Assembly: GCA_035254305.1 (NCBI GenBank)
Contig: DATFAS010000061.1
Coordinates: 1-37,941, forward strand
Direction: 5' to 3'
Length of the DNA stretch: 37,941 nucleotides
From: DATFAS01 sp035254305
Lineage (GTDB): Bacteria; Bacillota; Bacilli; Aneurinibacillales; RAOX-1
Shown here: in pieces, positions 1 through 7,682 of the stretch
Layout: each line of letters begins with the position of its first letter
Numbering within the stretch: the first letter of the stretch is position 1
The notes under the pieces: model-generated
Told to the model about the DNA's origin: nothing
The model's database searches: none
Seen by the model: the letters and a program-made list of their open reading frames with translations, nothing else
Program-made: the position numbers and the translations under genes

Positions 1-52
1 AAATTAAGCAATATATGACCTACCACAACCACTATAGATATCAATGGAATCG

Positions 53-88
53 AAAAAAGATGACCCCTGTTCAATACAGAGATCATCT
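53..88 (-). terminator. Intrinsic terminator downstream of the CD1247-type gene
   Basis: Read on the minus strand, a 13-bp stem (arms 76-88 and 58-70, with G-U pairs) closes a 5-base loop and is followed by a run of six or more T. It lies about 85 bases after the stop codon of the gene at 172-786 and probably ends that transcript. Confidence 0.75.
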
Positions 89-171
89 CCTTAAGGCTGC
101 CTAGACTTTTTTAAAATGTCCTTTACAAAGGGTACACTTTATATCGGAGATGCCTCATTACAAAAGAATCC

Positions 172-786
172 TTATTTATCATCCAGTACATAATTTCCGA
201 ATTCTCCCGTTTCCTCTATATCATCATTCATTAGAATAATCTCATGGCATTCAGGACAAAGAACCTCTGCAACCATTTCATCATCAAAGATATCCTGGTC
301 AATCGCAACAAGCTCCTGACAATTTGGACATTCCACTTCAAAATAACCAATATCGTCATCATCATAGCCGTCTGCATATTCATTGTAAGTATTATCCACA
401 CAGATTACTTGATCGTCATCATCATCGTCAAAATAAATAATATCGTCATCGTCTAACTCAGAGTATTCCTCATCTGCGTCATCCCAATCTTCATCTAAAT
501 CCCAGTCCTCATCTTCATTTCCCATATATAATATATCTTCTACATCGTCTAAATCTTCATCGATCGCTTCTACGTATTCTTCAACATCAGCCAAATCTTC
601 ATCCATTGCATCTAGGTATTCCTCCTGCTCATCCATTCGGTGATCTAGCCTAGTAATGGATTGGGCCATTTCCTCCATGACTTTCATCATTTCCTGGATA
701 ATACGCCCTTCCTTACTGCTATTAGAAATACCTATTCCATCAGCCATCCCTTTTAAATAAGCCATACGGGTTTGAAGTCTATCCAT
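172..786 (-). CDS. CD1247-type acidic coiled-coil / zinc-ribbon protein
   Basis: This predicted 204-residue protein has three parts. Residues 1-50 match my memory of the CD1247 N-terminal domain family (motif RMAYLKGMADGIG, then a short helical segment). Residues 50-150 are extremely acidic, with heptad-like EEYLDAMDEDL repeats and runs of Asp up to six long. The C-terminal part is a zinc ribbon with CPNC and CPEC pairs about 30 residues apart. The start is set at 786 because AAAGGAGGAG lies just upstream; an upstream in-frame start at 816 has no such site. Function is unknown. In several Firmicutes such genes sit near efp and spoIIIA, as here (yqhV and efp are neighbours). No signal peptide or membrane segment is visible, so it is probably cytoplasmic. 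Confidence 0.8.
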   Translation of the reverse strand: MDRLQTRMAYLKGMADGIGISNSSKEGRIIQEMMKVMEEMAQSITRLDHRMDEQEEYLDAMDEDLADVEEYVEAIDEDLDDVEDILYMGNEDEDWDLDEDWDDADEEYSELDDDDIIYFDDDDDDQVICVDNTYNEYADGYDDDDIGYFEVECPNCQELVAIDQDIFDDEMVAEVLCPECHEIILMNDDIEETGEFGNYVLDDK

Positions 787-846
787 TTTGGCCTCCTCCT
801 TTACACTTGGGGTCACTTCTAGTATGTCTTAAATAGCGGGGAAACA

Positions 847-1122
847 TTAACGGGATTTAACCCCAATCAAAATAAAGGAAACTCCAAGTAAAATCCAGAG
901 TATCTTAACAAAAGATATCTTATCAGCAAGTCCAACAAGACCTATGGTTGTAGTGGCAATGAGGATCATAGGTCCAACTAAAGCTAAAGAACTGTTCACC
1001 ATTAACGCTTTGTCTACCTGGTTGAATTTGAGCATAAGTAAAGCTGCAAAAACCTCAATGCTACCCGATATAATTCGGAGGACAGCCATACCGAGAACTG
1101 CTTTCTCAATTATTGAAAACAT
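847..1122 (-). CDS. yqhV: YqhV family small membrane protein (DUF2619)
   Basis: This 91-residue hydrophobic protein has three likely membrane helices (about residues 8-30, 42-64 and 68-88) and resembles YqhV of Bacillus (DUF2619). In B. subtilis yqhV lies between efp and the spoIIIA operon, and here it also lies in the efp neighbourhood on the same strand, which supports the name. Its biochemical role is unknown. It precedes the CD1247-type gene by 60 bases on the same strand, so the two may be cotranscribed. The upstream site (GGCGGA) is a weak match to a ribosome binding site. Confidence 0.8.
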   Translation of the reverse strand: MFSIIEKAVLGMAVLRIISGSIEVFAALLMLKFNQVDKALMVNSSLALVGPMILIATTTIGLVGLADKISFVKILWILLGVSFILIGVKSR

Positions 1123-1284
1123 CCTGTAAATCCGCCCCTTTATGAACCAATTTACTTACATACTATGCTATTCTCCTACTCTTTAAGACAAGTTCCTGTT
1201 TTAGGCATCTATGCATATATTGATTTCAGCCCTTAAGTCAATAGGGAGGATTGACCCCTTCCGGTTAAGTGAGGAGATTTTTTT

Positions 1285-2088
1285 ATGCATAGTGAGCTAA
1301 ATGATTTTCTTCGTGATCCACTTGGAAAAAGAAATATTCACAAAAAAGAACAAGGAATCACGATGATTATTGATAAAGGTTTAGGAAATCATAGTTTTCT
1401 AGATCTTGTTGAAACAGCTGGAAACTATATTGATTTTATTAAATTAGGATTTGGAACAACAGCACTCTACCCGGAACATATTTTAGAAAATAAGATTGGC
1501 CTAGCCAAAAAATTTGGAATCGATATTTATCCTGGTGGAACCTTTTTCGAAGTGGCCTTTCATCAAGGGAAGAGGGAATTATATTTTGAAACATTGAAAC
1601 AAATGGGATTTAACAAAATAGAAATATCTGACGGAACCATTGAACTGACGAATCGGGATCGACAAAGGTCTATTCAACAAGCAAAATCCTTGGGATTTAC
1701 AGTCATTACCGAATACGGCAAAAAAGCAGAAGGATCCGTCACTGATTCCGAGCAGCTTCTCTATACAATCAATGCCGATCTAGAGGCTGGAGCAAGCTTT
1801 GTAATCGTTGAGGGGAGAGAATCGGGAGAGAATGTTGGTATCTATGATTCCGAAGGAAAAATACAAGATCATTTCCCTATGATCGCAAGAAGTATACAAC
1901 CCTATATCAACCAGGTGATTTGGGAAGCACCTAAGAAGTCACAGCAGGTTGAGCTCATGAATTGGTTTGGCCCTAATGTTCATTTAGGAAATATTGCACC
2001 AGATGAAATCTATTCTGTTGAATCACTTCGTAGGGGGCTTCGTTCAGATACCTTTTTCATGAATAAGAAAGAGGAAGCAAACGCATAA
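1285..2088 (+). CDS. yitD: Phosphosulfolactate synthase (ComA family)
   Basis: This 267-residue protein matches the ComA/YitD family, which adds sulfite to phosphoenolpyruvate to make (2R)-phosphosulfolactate. In archaea this starts coenzyme M synthesis; in Bacillus it leads to sulfolactate, which accumulates in spores. Family signatures seen are YIDFIKLGFGT near residue 47, YPGGTFFE near 92, KIEISDGTIELTNRDR near 118 and a C-terminal LRRGLRSDTFF. The expected length is about 250-270 residues. The start has GAGGAG 7-8 bases upstream. The partner phosphatase gene comB is not adjacent. It is followed by a DUF441 gene on the same strand after 97 bases; the pair is inserted between efp and yqhV relative to B. 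subtilis. Confidence 0.9.
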   Translation: MHSELNDFLRDPLGKRNIHKKEQGITMIIDKGLGNHSFLDLVETAGNYIDFIKLGFGTTALYPEHILENKIGLAKKFGIDIYPGGTFFEVAFHQGKRELYFETLKQMGFNKIEISDGTIELTNRDRQRSIQQAKSLGFTVITEYGKKAEGSVTDSEQLLYTINADLEAGASFVIVEGRESGENVGIYDSEGKIQDHFPMIARSIQPYINQVIWEAPKKSQQVELMNWFGPNVHLGNIAPDEIYSVESLRRGLRSDTFFMNKKEEANA

Positions 2089-2092
2089 GATC

Positions 2093-2106
2093 CTGTAATC
2101 TTACAG
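2093..2106. promoter_or_regulatory. 14-bp palindrome upstream of the DUF441 gene
   Basis: CTGTAATCTTACAG is a perfect 6-bp inverted repeat with a 2-base centre, in the gap between the phosphosulfolactate synthase gene and the DUF441 gene. It could be an operator or a small hairpin. It has no T run, so it is not an intrinsic terminator. No regulator can be assigned. Confidence 0.3.
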
Positions 2107-2185
2107 TAAACAGAATGGGTGGAATAAAGGTAGTCCAAATCACATAGATTCCTAACAGAGACTTTTAGGGACAGGAGTCAATGGG

Positions 2186-2638
2186 ATGAACGGGGAAATT
2201 ATATTAGTCATCTTAATTATTATAGGCTTATTAGGTCGTTCCAATGTGATCGCCACCTCTGCTAGCCTTTTACTAATCCTTAAACTAACTGCTCTAGAAC
2301 GCTTTTTCCCTGCGCTTGAGAGAAGAGGACTCGAACTCGGTCTGTTATTTTTGACGATGGCTGTACTGGTTCCCTTCGCTAGTGAAAAAATAAGCTGGAA
2401 AGATGTCACTCCCCTTATTACTACTCCTTATGGTTTAATGGCTCTTACTGGTGGTGCCATTGCCACCTACATGAATGGGAATGGCCTCCATCTTCTCAGA
2501 ATAGAACCCGAAATGGTTGTCGGGCTTGTGATTGGGTCTATCTTTGGAATCATTTTTCTCCGAGGTATTCCCGTTGGTCCTTTAATGGCAGCAGGAATCA
2601 CTGCTGTATTTCTAAAGGTCGTGGAATGGTTTTCTTAA
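2186..2638 (+). CDS. DUF441 / UPF0756 family membrane protein (YtwI-like)
   Basis: This 150-residue integral membrane protein has about four hydrophobic helices: residues 3-30, 48-66, 79-95 and 112-145. Its sequence (EIILVILIIIGLLGRSNVI, then WKDVTPLITTPYG and a Gly-rich final helix) fits the UPF0756/DUF441 family, typified by B. subtilis YtwI, whose function is unknown. An AGGAG site lies 8 bases before the ATG. It shares a strand with the phosphosulfolactate synthase gene upstream and ends at a strong terminator shared with the convergent efp gene. A transport role is possible, but nothing in the sequence shows it. Confidence 0.85.
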   Translation: MNGEIILVILIIIGLLGRSNVIATSASLLLILKLTALERFFPALERRGLELGLLFLTMAVLVPFASEKISWKDVTPLITTPYGLMALTGGAIATYMNGNGLHLLRIEPEMVVGLVIGSIFGIIFLRGIPVGPLMAAGITAVFLKVVEWFS

Positions 2639-2673
2639 AACAAGGGAACAGCATTTTTGCTGTTCCCTTGTTT
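2638..2673. terminator. Bidirectional terminator between the DUF441 gene and efp
   Basis: A perfect 15-bp stem (arms 2638-2652 and 2659-2673) with loop ATTTTT is flanked by A-rich and T-rich ends on both strands. It separates two converging genes and can serve both. Confidence 0.9.
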
Positions 2674-2682
2674 AGCTATTAC

Positions 2683-3240
2683 TTATGCACGGGAGATATA
2701 GTCACCGGTTCTAGTATCAATTGAAAGCTTATCCCCTTCATTAATGAAGAAAGGAACCTGTACAACAAGTCCAGTTTCTAATGTTGCAGGCTTACCTCCA
2801 CCTGAAGCTGTGTCACCTTTAATTCCTGGTTCAGTTTCTTTAACCGTTAAGACAACACTGTTAGGAAGCTGAATTCCAATAATTTCTCCTTCATATTGCA
2901 TAACAGAAACCATCATATTCTCAAGTAAGAATTTAAGTTCTCTTTCTAAACGTTCAGCAGGTATCGTCATTTGGTCATACGTTTCTGTATTCATGAAGAT
3001 ATGCTCATTACCACTTGCATATAAGTACTGCATTTCAACATTTTCAATACGTGCACGAGCTACTTTCTCTCCACCACGGAATGTTGTTTCACGAATAGAT
3101 CCATTTCGTAAATTTCTTAACTTAGCTCTTACGAAAGCTGCACCTTTACCTGGCTTAACATGCTGGAATTCAATTACCTGCATGATATTTCCATCTACCT
3201 CAATGGTTAACCCTGTACGAAAATCGTTTACTGAAATCAT
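2683..3240 (-). CDS. efp: Translation elongation factor P
   Basis: EF-P binds ribosomes stalled at polyproline stretches and promotes peptide bond formation. The 185-residue length is standard. The three-domain pattern is visible: an N-terminal KOW-like domain with HVKPGKGAAFVR, a middle OB domain, and a C-terminal OB domain ending GDYISRA. Lys32 at the tip of the PGKG loop is the residue that is 5-aminopentanolylated in B. subtilis; here it is Lys, as in Bacillus. A clear AGGAGG lies before the ATG. The gene follows the M24 peptidase by 15 bases and is surely cotranscribed with it, the arrangement found in B. subtilis (yqhT-efp). Confidence 0.97.
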   Translation of the reverse strand: MISVNDFRTGLTIEVDGNIMQVIEFQHVKPGKGAAFVRAKLRNLRNGSIRETTFRGGEKVARARIENVEMQYLYASGNEHIFMNTETYDQMTIPAERLERELKFLLENMMVSVMQYEGEIIGIQLPNSVVLTVKETEPGIKGDTASGGGKPATLETGLVVQVPFFINEGDKLSIDTRTGDYISRA

Positions 3241-3255
3241 TTTCTTCCTCCTGAA

Positions 3256-4326
3256 TTACGATATAATAATTAAATCCTTTGGTGAATGTGTGATAATTTC
3301 ACAACCGTTCTCCGTTATGATCACATCATCCTCAATACGCACTCCGCCAAGCTGGGATATGTAAATTCCAGGCTCTACGGTAACGACCATACCAGATCTT
3401 AGAATAACATCACTTTTAGATGATAACCCAGGACCCTCATGAACTTCAAGCCCTATTCCATGTCCCGTGCTATGTCCAAAATATTCTCCATATCCAGCCT
3501 CTATAATGATATCTCTCGTAAGAGCATCTGCATCTTTGCCTTTGATCCCTGCCTTTATATTACTAACCCCAGCCAATTGCGCCTTTTGGACAATATGATA
3601 GATTTCTTTTAACTGATCACTAGGCTCTCCGACTGCCACAGTTCGAGTCATATCAGAAACATAGCCTTTATAATAAGCTCCAAAATCTAATGTCACTAAT
3701 TCTCCACTTTGAATCATTTTATTGCTGGCAACTCCATGGGGCAATGCAGAACGGTAGCCTGAGGCAACAATGGTATCAAAGGAAACCGAATCCGCGCCAA
3801 GCTTGCGCATGGCGAACTCTAATTCCAGTGCAACCTCTTTTTCCGTAACACCTGGCTTAATAAAAGTAATAATATGCTCGAAGGCCTTATCAGCAATCTT
3901 GCATGCTTCCTTTATTAGCTCTTGTTCCACTATATTCTTAATCATTCGCAGCTCTTCAATTATTCCTTGGACACCAACCCATTCAATTTGAGAGTCTGTG
4001 TCATTTAGCTCTTCAAACAAGGAATAAGTAACAAATTGCTTTTCGAAACCAATTTTTCTTAAACTTAATTCCTTTATCTTGTGGAGGACTTCTTGAACAA
4101 TAGGACCATTATGACGAATAATCTCAAACCCAGGTGCTTGCTGCGCTGCCTGTTCCGTATAACGAAAATCTGTGATTAAAATTGCTTGAGTTTGAGTAAT
4201 AAGAAGGTACCCTGCACTACCAGTAAATCCACTTATATAACGTCTATTGTAAGGGCTTGTTAGTAATATCCCGTCTAGGTTATGCTCGGCTAATTTCGCT
4301 TGTAATAATGGTAAACGCTTATCCAT
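3256..4326 (-). CDS. yqhT: M24 family Xaa-Pro aminopeptidase (YqhT)
   Basis: This 356-residue protein has a creatinase-like N-terminal domain (about 1-125) and a C-terminal pita-bread metallopeptidase domain. The five dinuclear-metal ligands are visible at Asp214, Asp225, His289 (in GHSTGHGIG), Glu318 (VEPG) and Glu332 (RIED). Such enzymes remove an N-terminal residue preceding proline in the cytoplasm. The gene is directly upstream of efp, as in B. subtilis. That pairing of a proline peptidase with the polyproline-relieving factor is conserved, although a functional tie is only inferred. The GAGGTGAGAGG region just before the ATG supports the start. The 177 bases between this gene and yqhR hold no convincing gene. 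Confidence 0.93.
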   Translation of the reverse strand: MDKRLPLLQAKLAEHNLDGILLTSPYNRRYISGFTGSAGYLLITQTQAILITDFRYTEQAAQQAPGFEIIRHNGPIVQEVLHKIKELSLRKIGFEKQFVTYSLFEELNDTDSQIEWVGVQGIIEELRMIKNIVEQELIKEACKIADKAFEHIITFIKPGVTEKEVALELEFAMRKLGADSVSFDTIVASGYRSALPHGVASNKMIQSGELVTLDFGAYYKGYVSDMTRTVAVGEPSDQLKEIYHIVQKAQLAGVSNIKAGIKGKDADALTRDIIIEAGYGEYFGHSTGHGIGLEVHEGPGLSSKSDVILRSGMVVTVEPGIYISQLGGVRIEDDVIITENGCEIITHSPKDLIIIS

Positions 4327-4503
4327 TTCCTCTCACCTCAATTTTTGACCTCGGTTTGTTAGGATATTCACACTAGCAACCCCATCACATATGGCATAAA
4401 TATAATATGAATGATCCACTTGTGCCTTTTGCCCCAAAGAACGAACTTAAAGCATGGTTGATTTTACCATGTCATTTTATCACACTTTCGAGTTTATGGA
4501 ATA

Positions 4504-4983
4504 CTATTTTACTTTTGCCGATCCCTCTTTACTTGAAAATTCAACAGAAAGGGAAAACCCAATAAAAAGGCCAAATAAAACAAACAAGCATAGCATTGTT
4601 GCGAATGTATTTATACCCATCTGATGAATCGGCTTGTTCGTTAAGGAAAAGATTGGATTAAATAAATAAAAGAAAATAGCGAATAAAACGATTCCATAGG
4701 CAACTCCTATGAAGGGCTGATAAAACTTGGACATGGTAAACACATAAATAACAGCAAAAAGTATCCCTAGGATCGCCGCGACCCCCATACCTAGAATATG
4801 TGCAAGCGGTCTATGTCCCATCCCATCCCAAAAAGGTTGGATCAAAACGGAAGGCCCGATTGAAGTGAAGTTTAAGAAATGAAGCAGATAACAAACAAAG
4901 GACCAAAAAAGGCCGCCTGATGCCCCCACACTTACCGCCGATCGAATTTTTTTGGCTTTGATGTTGGTACGTTCCTCTGTCAT
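4504..4983 (-). CDS. yqhR: YqhR family membrane protein
   Basis: This 159-residue protein has four predicted membrane helices (about residues 22-42, 62-85, 92-110 and 123-148) with a short charged N-terminus. The segment SVGASGGLFWSFVCYLLHF fits YqhR of Bacilli, a family of unknown function. It sits upstream of the M24 peptidase and efp, as in B. subtilis, but the aroQ gene that lies between yqhR and yqhT there is missing. AGGAGG is 8 bases before the ATG. Confidence 0.85.
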   Translation of the reverse strand: MTEERTNIKAKKIRSAVSVGASGGLFWSFVCYLLHFLNFTSIGPSVLIQPFWDGMGHRPLAHILGMGVAAILGILFAVIYVFTMSKFYQPFIGVAYGIVLFAIFFYLFNPIFSLTNKPIHQMGINTFATMLCLFVLFGLFIGFSLSVEFSSKEGSAKVK

Positions 4984-5055
4984 TAGGCAGACCTCCTAGT
5001 TGCAATCAATAAAAAAATCAAGTATGAATAGTATTTCCCTATCCCAAAAAATAAA

Positions 5056-5085
5056 AAACCAGAACGGAAAATTCCATTCTGGTTT
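5056..5085. terminator. Terminator after the cytochrome c gene
   Basis: On the minus strand a stem of up to 14 bp (arms 5072-5085 and 5056-5069, one G-U pair) is followed by a T run. It lies 14 bases after the cytochrome stop codon and insulates yqhR downstream. Confidence 0.85.
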
Positions 5086-5098
5086 ATGTACAACTTTC

Positions 5099-5485
5099 TT
5101 ATTTTTTTGCTGCAAGCCAGGTTGCAACTGCATCAGCATCTGCGCCTTTAATAACTCCACCAGGCATTGCATTTCTACCTTTGTTAATCACTTCAAGAAT
5201 TTGATCTTTATTTAGCCTGCTTCCTACCTTTGTAAGGTCAGGTCCTACCGCACCTTTAAGATCTACTCCATGGCAAGCCGCACAATTTTGCTTAAATGTA
5301 TTATCAGCAGCCGAAGCATTTGCAGTATTACCCGCAGCCGGTGCAGGAGTCTCCTGTTTAGCTGGTGCAGCCGGAGTTTCCTGTTTAGCTGGAGCTGGAG
5401 CTGGAGCAGCCTTCTCTCCACCACCACATGCACTTAAAAGAGCAACTAAAGAAATCATACTTAAACCCATTATTATCTTTTTCAT
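5099..5485 (-). CDS. Membrane-anchored lipoprotein cytochrome c (c-551 / CccB type)
   Basis: This 128-residue small c-type cytochrome is likely to carry electrons on the outer face of the membrane. The signal peptide ends in lipobox LLSAC, so Cys20 would carry the lipid anchor. Residues 26-60 are a flexible Ala/Pro/Lys linker containing two near-identical PAPAKQETPA units. The single haem site is CAACH (Cys68, Cys71, His72), and Met107 in NAMPGG is the probable sixth ligand. Length and layout fit cytochrome c-551 of Bacilli. A good ribosome binding site (GGATGGAGG) precedes the ATG. It is a single-gene unit closed by its own terminator; which oxidase or reductase it serves is not shown here. 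Confidence 0.9.
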   Translation of the reverse strand: MKKIIMGLSMISLVALLSACGGGEKAAPAPAPAKQETPAAPAKQETPAPAAGNTANASAADNTFKQNCAACHGVDLKGAVGPDLTKVGSRLNKDQILEVINKGRNAMPGGVIKGADADAVATWLAAKK

Positions 5486-5671
5486 TTAAAATTCACCTCC
5501 ATCCTTTATAATAAATATCTTTACCAACATAATTCAATAGCAATCGAGATTTGTAATGAAATGTTCACAACGATAGAAATGCATGGTAATTTTTGTAAAT
5601 TGTTTGTTTATTATCTACTAGAAATGTCAAGCTTGAAGATGTAAAATATAAAGAAAGGATGGTGTTTTTAT

Positions 5672-6622
5672 TTGTCACAACAAAAACCACAACTATATGG
5701 CGGGCAAGCCGTTATTGAAGGCGTCATGTTTGGTGGAAAGAAGGTCGTTGTTACAGCCATACGAAGAAAGAATGACACGATCGAATACTTCCATGAAGAG
5801 AAAAAAGTTCGCCCTCTTGCCAGAAAATTAAAGAAAATTCCATTTTTGCGAGGACTTGTTGGGCTTATCGAAGCCAGTGCTACAGGTTCGAAGCACCTTA
5901 ATTTCTCCACTGAACGATACGAAACACAACCCGGTCAAGAGCAAACTCGCGAAGAACAGAAAGAGAAATCCTCTAATCTTACTATGCTTCTTGGTGTGGC
6001 CGTTGTTGGTGTCCTGTCTTTTATTTTTGGTAAATTAATTTTTACTGTTGCACCAGCCATTCTTGCCGATCTACTCTTTAAGAGATGGGTAACAAACAAT
6101 ATTGAACAGAATCTAATTGAAGGTTTGATTAAGATCCTCCTGTTACTAATTTATTTATTCGCAATCTCCCAAACACCATTAATAAAAAGACTATTTCAAT
6201 ATCACGGAGCAGAACATAAAGTGATTAATGCTTACGAAGCTGGGGTAGAATTAACAGTAGATAATGTGCAAAAATTTTCCACCCTTCATTATCGCTGCGG
6301 TAGCAGCTTTATCGTTTTCACTGTTTTGGTCGGTGTCATTATCTACTCTTTCTTCCATTATGACTCGCTTTGGCAACGCATCTATCAACGAATTTTACTT
6401 CTTCCTTTGGTCATAGGCACATCCTATGAAGTCTTACAATTCACGAACAAATTACGTGATATCCCCCTCCTTCGTTTAATTGGCTATCCTGGACTATGGC
6501 TTCAGAAGTTAACGACGAAAGAACCGGATGATGCTCAGGTAGAAGTAGCCATAGCCTCATTTCAAAAGATGAAGGAGTTAGACAAAGGATTAGAATCCAA
6601 TCAAGTGGCCATTACAGGTTAG
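5672..6622 (+). CDS. yqhQ: DUF1385 family membrane protein YqhQ
   Basis: This 316-residue protein opens with YGGQAVIEGVMFGG, the hallmark of DUF1385/YqhQ proteins. It has about four membrane helices (residues 107-135, 150-167, 210-232 and 238-255) and the family motif QYHGAEHKVINAYE near residue 183. The role of the family is unknown. The start is a TTG preceded by AAAGGATGG about nine bases upstream. The next gene, yqhP, follows after 44 bases on the same strand. In B. subtilis the order is yqhP-yqhQ, so the pair is locally rearranged here. Confidence 0.88.
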   Translation: MSQQKPQLYGGQAVIEGVMFGGKKVVVTAIRRKNDTIEYFHEEKKVRPLARKLKKIPFLRGLVGLIEASATGSKHLNFSTERYETQPGQEQTREEQKEKSSNLTMLLGVAVVGVLSFIFGKLIFTVAPAILADLLFKRWVTNNIEQNLIEGLIKILLLLIYLFAISQTPLIKRLFQYHGAEHKVINAYEAGVELTVDNVQKFSTLHYRCGSSFIVFTVLVGVIIYSFFHYDSLWQRIYQRILLLPLVIGTSYEVLQFTNKLRDIPLLRLIGYPGLWLQKLTTKEPDDAQVEVAIASFQKMKELDKGLESNQVAITG

Positions 6623-6666
6623 CGATACGTTTGCGATTTTTCATTTTAAGGATGAGGTGAGGCCCC

Positions 6667-7014
6667 ATGACCAATGCAACAAAATTCTTCATGGTGATTC
6701 TGTTTTCTTTAGCTGCCGTAGGCCTGGTTATTTCTCTGCAGGCCAACCCCTTAATGGTCATTTTAAGCATTGTATTTGCCGTCCTAATTCTTTTTGCCTT
6801 AAGCCGTTTTTCGGGGGGACGTACTAATCGATATACTGATAAAGGGTATCAGCGTGCCCTTCGCAACCAAAAGCGAAAAGGTAAAATAACCCCTGTAGAG
6901 GTGCAGAAATTAACAAGGTTAAAAAGACAACCTGGACAAAACCCATTCAAGGTTATTGAGGGAAATAAAGGAAAACCACCTAAAGACAAAGAAAAGAAGT
7001 CTTACTACCACTAA
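6667..7014 (+). CDS. yqhP: SA1362 / YqhP family small membrane protein
   Basis: This 115-residue protein has two hydrophobic helices (about 6-24 and 28-47) and a very basic C-terminal tail with no acidic patch (GYQRALRNQKRKGKITPVEV and onward). It fits the YqhP/SA1362 family by layout and by its position between yqhQ and mntR; the function is unknown. GAGGTGAGG precedes the ATG. It ends at a terminator shared with convergent mntR. Confidence 0.75.
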   Translation: MTNATKFFMVILFSLAAVGLVISLQANPLMVILSIVFAVLILFALSRFSGGRTNRYTDKGYQRALRNQKRKGKITPVEVQKLTRLKRQPGQNPFKVIEGNKGKPPKDKEKKSYYH

Positions 7015-7021
7015 ACAAATA

Positions 7022-7058
7022 AAAAGGAGCTAAATTCTTAAAGAGTTTAGCTCCTTTT
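7022..7058. terminator. Bidirectional terminator between yqhP and mntR
   Basis: A 13-bp stem (arms 7022-7034 and 7046-7058, core GGAGCTAAA / TTTAGCTCC) is flanked by A and T runs on both sides. It sits between two converging genes. Confidence 0.9.
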
Positions 7059-7059
7059 A

Positions 7060-7509
7060 TTATTCTTCCTGTTTCTTGGGATCCTCAGCTACTTCTTCTT
7101 CCATCTGCTTGAGCCGTAGTAGATCCTCCCTCCTTGAAGGGTCTGCTTTAAAATATTGAACTAAATATTCTATACAAGTGATTGCATCCCAGCTTAAATG
7201 GTGCTCGATTCCCTCAACGTCAGTGTATATATTTTCATGAGCAACCCCAATCGTTTCGAGAAAATCCTCCAACAGGCTGTGCCGATCGACTAATCGTTTT
7301 CCTATTTTCTTACCTTTTGACGTAAGAATAAGACCTCTATATTTCTCATAGATGACGTATTTATTTCTATCTAGTTTCTGAACCATCTTTGTGACGGAGG
7401 AAGGGTGAACCGATAATGCTTCAGCAATATCTGAAACACGTGCATACCCTTTTTCTTCAATCAATGAGTAAATTCTTTCAAGATAATCCTCCATGCTTGG
7501 TGTGGCCAT
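7060..7509 (-). CDS. mntR: Manganese-dependent transcriptional regulator MntR
   Basis: MntR is a DtxR-family dimeric repressor that binds Mn(II) and shuts off manganese uptake genes. The 149-residue length is close to B. subtilis MntR. The winged-helix DNA-binding part is residues 1-70 (recognition helix around HPSSVTKMVQKL), followed by the dimerisation domain. All metal ligands known from B. subtilis are at the same numbers: Asp8, Glu11, His77, Glu99, Glu102 and His103. No C-terminal SH3 domain is present, as expected for MntR. It lies beside yqhP, as in B. subtilis, apart from the missing yqhO. No manganese transporter gene is in the window, and I saw no clear MntR box upstream. Confidence 0.95.
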   Translation of the reverse strand: MATPSMEDYLERIYSLIEEKGYARVSDIAEALSVHPSSVTKMVQKLDRNKYVIYEKYRGLILTSKGKKIGKRLVDRHSLLEDFLETIGVAHENIYTDVEGIEHHLSWDAITCIEYLVQYFKADPSRREDLLRLKQMEEEVAEDPKKQEE

Positions 7510-7658
7510 AGCATTTCCCCCAGTATAGCATATTTGTCCACAATATATTTATTTTACCTTAACTTGACAAAGTGAATCAAGATAAACTCCTTCCCTATTT
7601 GAAATAATATTTTATCTAACTTTGATTCCCGACAGTATACTTTCCTATACGCACGAAA

Positions 7659-7682
7659 GAGCCCTGCTAATTAGCAGGACTC
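7659..7682 (-). terminator. Terminator hairpin that contains the dynA stop codon
   Basis: On the minus strand a 12-bp inverted repeat (arms 7671-7682 and 7659-7670, one G-U pair) is followed by a short TTTCG tail. The dynA stop codon TAA (7671-7673) is at the apex. The U tract is weak, so termination strength is uncertain. Confidence 0.6.

Noticed and set aside
95..160. Short translation on the minus strand with a CTLC motif after the CD1247-type gene, suggesting a zinc-finger remnant
   Set aside because: It is only about 17 codons, begins after a stop with no start codon or ribosome site, and is not in frame with the gene before it.
4327..4503. Remnant of aroQ between yqhR and the M24 peptidase gene
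   Set aside because: No reading frame on either strand in this gap resembles a dehydroquinase fragment; it looks like plain intergenic DNA.
5562..5580. TGTGAACATTTCATTA before the cytochrome c gene as an Fnr box
   Set aside because: Only one half matches the consensus; the other half shares too few bases.
7510..7658. MntR operator before mntR
   Set aside because: No sequence close to the known MntR box was recognised; short AT-rich partial palindromes are not specific enough.
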